Shown here piece after piece: positions 44,008 to 46,376 of a stretch of 46,376 bases of DNA. Positions within the stretch are counted from its first letter, which is position 1, and every line of letters starts with the position of its first letter. Source of the stretch: Hyphomicrobium sp. (GTDB taxonomy: Bacteria > Pseudomonadota > Alphaproteobacteria > Rhizobiales > Hyphomicrobiaceae); contig JAIEPV010000098.1 of the NCBI GenBank assembly GCA_019748215.1, forward strand, positions 1 to 46,376. The letters run 5' to 3'. The notes beneath the pieces were generated by a model. That model worked only from the letters and a program-made list of their open reading frames with translations, ran no database searches and was not told the DNA's origin. The translations under genes were made by a program, and so were the position numbers.

Positions 44008-45113
44008 ATCGGCTCGCGAGTCTTCGTTGGGCTGTTGGCTTGGCACTGTTCATGGCCAGCCTTATTCTGTTGCCGAACGTCAGCGGCGCCCAGGAGACCG
44101 GCAAATCGTCCCCGTTCGGTGTGCCCGTCGCGCCGGGAATTCCGGCGGCGCCCGCCTCGGCTGGCCAATCACCCGCGGCCGCCGTCGCACAGCCCGCGCC
44201 GTCCGGCTTGATCGAGCAGGCCTGGACCTGGCTGCTCGCAACGCAGAGCCGCCTCAACCGTGACATGGCAGCTGCGGTTCGCGGACTAAAAAGCGAGCAT
44301 CCGTTGGGCGCGGCCATGACCCTGATCGCCATCGCTTTTTCATACGGCGTTTTGCACGCGGCAGGTCCCGGCCATGGCAAAGCTGTGATCTCGTCCTATG
44401 TCTTGGCTAATGAGGAGACCGTCCGTCGCGGCATCGTCCTGTCGTTTTTAGCGGCGGTTTTTCAGGCGCTTTCGGCCATCGCCTTCGTTGGCATTTTGGC
44501 AGTCGCACTCAGCCAAACCAGCCTGCAAATGCGATCGACGGAGGCGACGATCGAGACGATCAGTTGGGGTCTCGTCGCAGCTGTCGGCGCGTACATGCTA
44601 TGGCGACAGTTGGCACCGATTGTTGCCAGCATGCGTGCGAAAGCAACGCCTCCAACGAAAGCGGAGGGCGCAGCGGCTCCCTTCGAGATCGAACACCCCG
44701 CGTCCCCAGCGCACAGGCATGGCCCCGACTGCGGCTGCGGTCACAGCCATATGCCGGCACCCAAAGATTTGCAGGGGGCATGGTCGTGGCGCAAAGCCCT
44801 GCCGATCGCTCTGTCGGTCGGTATTCGACCCTGCTCCGGAGCGATTTTGCTGCTGATCTTTGCGCTCAGTCAGGGAATGTTCTGGGCGGGTGTGGTCGGC
44901 ACATTTGCGATGGCGCTCGGTACGGCGATCACGGTCTCGATCCTCGCCGCCATGGCCGTTGGCTCGCGCAATTGGGCCGAACGGATGTCAGGCCCGGGCA
45001 GTGTCTGGGCGGAACGCTTGCAAATCGGCGCAGGCGTGACCGGTGCTGGACTGGTGCTGCTCCTCGGTAGCGCTTTTTTCATCGCGTCGTTGCATGGCGG
45101 CAGCCCGCTGTAA
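43992..45113 (+). CDS. zevB: NicO/RcnA-family metal transporter, ZevB-like
   Basis: 373-residue membrane protein with a signal-like first helix, a Pro/Ala-rich linker and about six helices. HAAGPGHGKA (122-131) and GIRPCSGA (277-284) are the family hallmarks. Between them lies a cytosol/periplasm loop HRHGPDCGCGHSH (241-253) that should bind metal. With DUF1007 upstream and znuA divergent, zinc is the best guess for the substrate. Direction of transport cannot be read from sequence: RcnA members export nickel/cobalt, ZevB members import zinc. A hairpin over the stop codon ends the transcript. Confidence 0.9.
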   Translation: MQKILNRLASLRWAVGLALFMASLILLPNVSGAQETGKSSPFGVPVAPGIPAAPASAGQSPAAAVAQPAPSGLIEQAWTWLLATQSRLNRDMAAAVRGLKSEHPLGAAMTLIAIAFSYGVLHAAGPGHGKAVISSYVLANEETVRRGIVLSFLAAVFQALSAIAFVGILAVALSQTSLQMRSTEATIETISWGLVAAVGAYMLWRQLAPIVASMRAKATPPTKAEGAAAPFEIEHPASPAHRHGPDCGCGHSHMPAPKDLQGAWSWRKALPIALSVGIRPCSGAILLLIFALSQGMFWAGVVGTFAMALGTAITVSILAAMAVGSRNWAERMSGPGSVWAERLQIGAGVTGAGLVLLLGSAFFIASLHGGSPL

Positions 45114-45124
45114 GCAGCGGTTTT
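45105..45124 (+). terminator. Terminator overlapping the zevB stop codon
   Basis: CCGCTG (45105-45110) and CAGCGG (45115-45120) form a hairpin with loop TAAG that contains the TAA stop, followed by TTTTCC. Short but well formed. Confidence 0.55.
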
Positions 45125-45153
45125 CCTGCGATTGTCTCGCATTGGCGCAGACC

Positions 45154-45168
45154 TTAACCACTTCTTAA
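45154..45168 (+). promoter_or_regulatory. Perfect CtrA-type box
   Basis: TTAACC-N5-TTAA, an exact match to the consensus for the cell-cycle regulator CtrA. It lies 92 bases before the ATG of the thioredoxin-like gene, a suitable distance for a promoter element. It also argues against the in-frame start at 45132, which would place the box inside the gene. Confidence 0.55.
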
Positions 45169-45260
45169 GAACTTCAACCCCACCGGCCGCAAGGTCTCGT
45201 ACAACGCTTGCTAGATCGACAATGGGCAGACCTTCGCCCTTTTTGGCAATTTGCGTGGCT

Positions 45261-45659
45261 ATGAGAATTCGCACACTGGTGACGCTGCTGGCCGCGACGG
45301 GCGCGCTGCTGGGCTTGCCTGAGCGGCCGAATGCTGGGCTCGATCTCGACGCCGCAATCGCTGGCCGCGCCGAGTTTCAGCTTGTCGTCATGGAAGCGCC
45401 AGGATGCATCTACTGCGGATTGTTCCGCCGCGACGTCTTGCCGTCCTACGAAGCTTCAGCCAGAGCCAAAGACGTGCCTGTCCGCTTCCTTGATATCAAC
45501 GACATGGCGACGGCTAATCTCGATCTGCAATCGTCCGTCGAGATCGTGCCCACGTTCGTGCTTGTCAAAGGCAATAAAGAAGTCGGCCGCATTCCGGGCT
45601 ATGTCGGGCCGGAGAACTTTTACCGCTCGATCAACTATCTCATTTTGACGCTTCCTTAA
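45261..45659 (+). CDS. SoxS-like periplasmic thioredoxin-fold protein
   Basis: 132-residue exported protein. A signal peptide (MRIRTLVTLLAATGALLGL) precedes a thioredoxin fold with active site EAPGCIYCGLF, conserved IVPTFVLVKGNKEVGRIPGY and a cis-Pro in VPTF. The pattern resembles SoxS/SoxW-type thioredoxins rather than DsbA. The partner is unknown; no sox genes are visible. I start at ATG 45261; ATG 45222 is possible and also gives a hydrophobic N-terminus. A perfect CtrA-type box lies upstream. Confidence 0.8.
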   Translation: MRIRTLVTLLAATGALLGLPERPNAGLDLDAAIAGRAEFQLVVMEAPGCIYCGLFRRDVLPSYEASARAKDVPVRFLDINDMATANLDLQSSVEIVPTFVLVKGNKEVGRIPGYVGPENFYRSINYLILTLP

Positions 45660-45895
45660 TTGAAGGTTGTCCCCGCTGATCGGCATCGCCGCCAGCCGAG
45701 ACCGCGCCAGGCACCTCAGGAGTGCCGCGCGGTAGGGCTGAGAAACCGCTGGCGCTCATGAGAAAAACGCCATGAGGACAGGTGGGCAACAATCGATGGT
45801 GCCCCATACCGCCCCCCGCCATTTGTCGGTTTCACTTTTGTTTCCGCCGGCTATCCATTATTCATGAGGCGGGTATCGCGTAATATCGAGAGACT

Positions 45896-46207
45896 ATGGA
45901 TATGAATGCGCCATCACTGTCGGAAATCAGGTCTTCCGCGGGTCGTGAATTGACGGACGAAAAAATGGATCAGGTGCGCGAGCTACTGGTCGGCGATGCG
46001 ATGCGACGCGTCGAAGTCCGTGTTGCCAGTCTCGAAGCCCGGCTGGCCGAAGTTGAATTGGGACTGTCTCGCCAACTCGATGCGCTCGAAGCCCGTATTG
46101 ACGCGCTGGCCGGAGCTGCGGCCAGTGACAGGCAACTCGCCTTTGAAGCTCTTGCAGGCTCGGTCGGCGACCTCAGCGAGCAAATTCGCCGCATCAGTCG
46201 GAGCTGA
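45896..46207 (+). CDS. Small coiled-coil protein
   Basis: 103-residue hypothetical protein. From about residue 25 the heptad pattern (VEVRVASLEARLAEVELG, DALEARIDALAG) predicts a long coiled coil. The N-terminal part has RELLVGDAMRR. The partial gene downstream begins with LKQLLFDSEDQEL, a similar short motif, so the two may be related in organisation. No function is known to me. ATG at 45896 or 45902. Confidence 0.65.
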   Translation: MDMNAPSLSEIRSSAGRELTDEKMDQVRELLVGDAMRRVEVRVASLEARLAEVELGLSRQLDALEARIDALAGAAASDRQLAFEALAGSVGDLSEQIRRISRS

Positions 46208-46315
46208 TCGCGCAGTAATCGCTGGCATCGGATGACAATCCATAGCGAAGCCACACGCGACGCAGCCGAACTTGCAACCGTCCACTGATCCTGCACAAAA
46301 AGGCCAACCGCCGCC

Positions 46316-46376
46316 ATGTCCGAAGGTGTAACGCGGCTCAAACAATTGCTCTTCGACAGCGAAGATCAGGAACTTC
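46316..46376 (+). CDS. Start of an unidentified protein (3' end outside window)
   Basis: An open frame from ATG 46316 runs to the end of the window, reading MSEGVTRLKQLLFDSEDQEL. Its LLFDSEDQEL resembles the RELLVGDAMRR of the preceding protein, and I recall similar N-termini on large OmpA-domain proteins in related bacteria. Only 20 residues are visible, so this is tentative. Confidence 0.45.
   Translation, partial: MSEGVTRLKQLLFDSEDQEL

Noticed and set aside
45132-45260. Longer start for the thioredoxin-like protein
   Set aside because: Would put the CtrA-type box inside the gene and hide the signal peptide; upstream residues look non-coding.
1-46376. CRISPR array, tRNA, rRNA, insertion sequence, prophage or defence system
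   Set aside because: No regularly spaced repeats, cloverleaf sequence, transposase, integrase or defence protein was recognised by reading; a tRNA scan was not possible.

Overview
The window reads as chromosomal DNA of an alphaproteobacterium of the order Hyphomicrobiales (Rhizobiales). The grounds are moderately high GC, the gene order phoR-pstSCAB-phoU-phoB, a cpa/tad locus with Caulobacter-type CpaC/CpaE/CpaF proteins, a YejF-type importer, and the short GGAAAAGT/ACCGGTTTTCC intergenic dyad common in this order. A Hyphomicrobium-like organism fits, but genus is a guess. I see no rRNA, tRNA, CRISPR array, insertion sequence or prophage.

Layout. (1) 1-3753: end of a YejF-type peptide importer, an unrecognised small gene, then a translationally coupled leucyl aminopeptidase and cytosolic SH3-SH3-NlpC/P60 peptidase. 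Together they look like murein-peptide uptake and breakdown. (2) 3929-17673: a Flp/Tad pilus locus. tadD points rightward. The main operon (flp, flp, cpaA, cpaB, cpaC, cpaD, cpaE, cpaF/tadA, tadB, tadC) runs leftward. Divergent from it are a small secretin-N-domain protein and two TadE-like pseudopilins. (3) 17960-23003: TetR/WHG regulator, membrane YdjM-type protein, a pair of intergenic dyads, a CDF metal exporter, rimO and a MobA-like nucleotidyltransferase. (4) 23000-29958: a tightly packed periplasmic metal operon (imelysin, multicopper oxidase, di-heme cytochrome-like oxidoreductase, second imelysin, DUF1513 protein) beside a divergent Rrf2 regulator that lacks the iron-sulfur cysteines. 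(5) 30033-38022: the phosphate-starvation operon phoR-pstSCAB-phoU-phoB. (6) 38056-42010: a GntR/UTRA regulator, a histidine kinase and response regulator that converge and overlap tail to tail, and a PilZ protein. (7) 42015-45113: znuA divergent from a zevA-zevB (DUF1007-NicO) pair, with a Zur-like dyad on the znuA promoter. (8) 45154-end: a SoxS-like periplasmic thioredoxin preceded by a perfect CtrA-type box, a small coiled-coil protein, and the start of another gene.

How they work together: about half the window serves nutrient and metal capture at the envelope (peptides, phosphate, zinc, probably iron and copper). The rest is mainly one surface-adhesion pilus machine plus signalling. The least understood unit is the five-gene imelysin/multicopper oxidase/di-heme operon. 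It extends a known imelysin neighbourhood with a copper enzyme and has no recognisable permease nearby.
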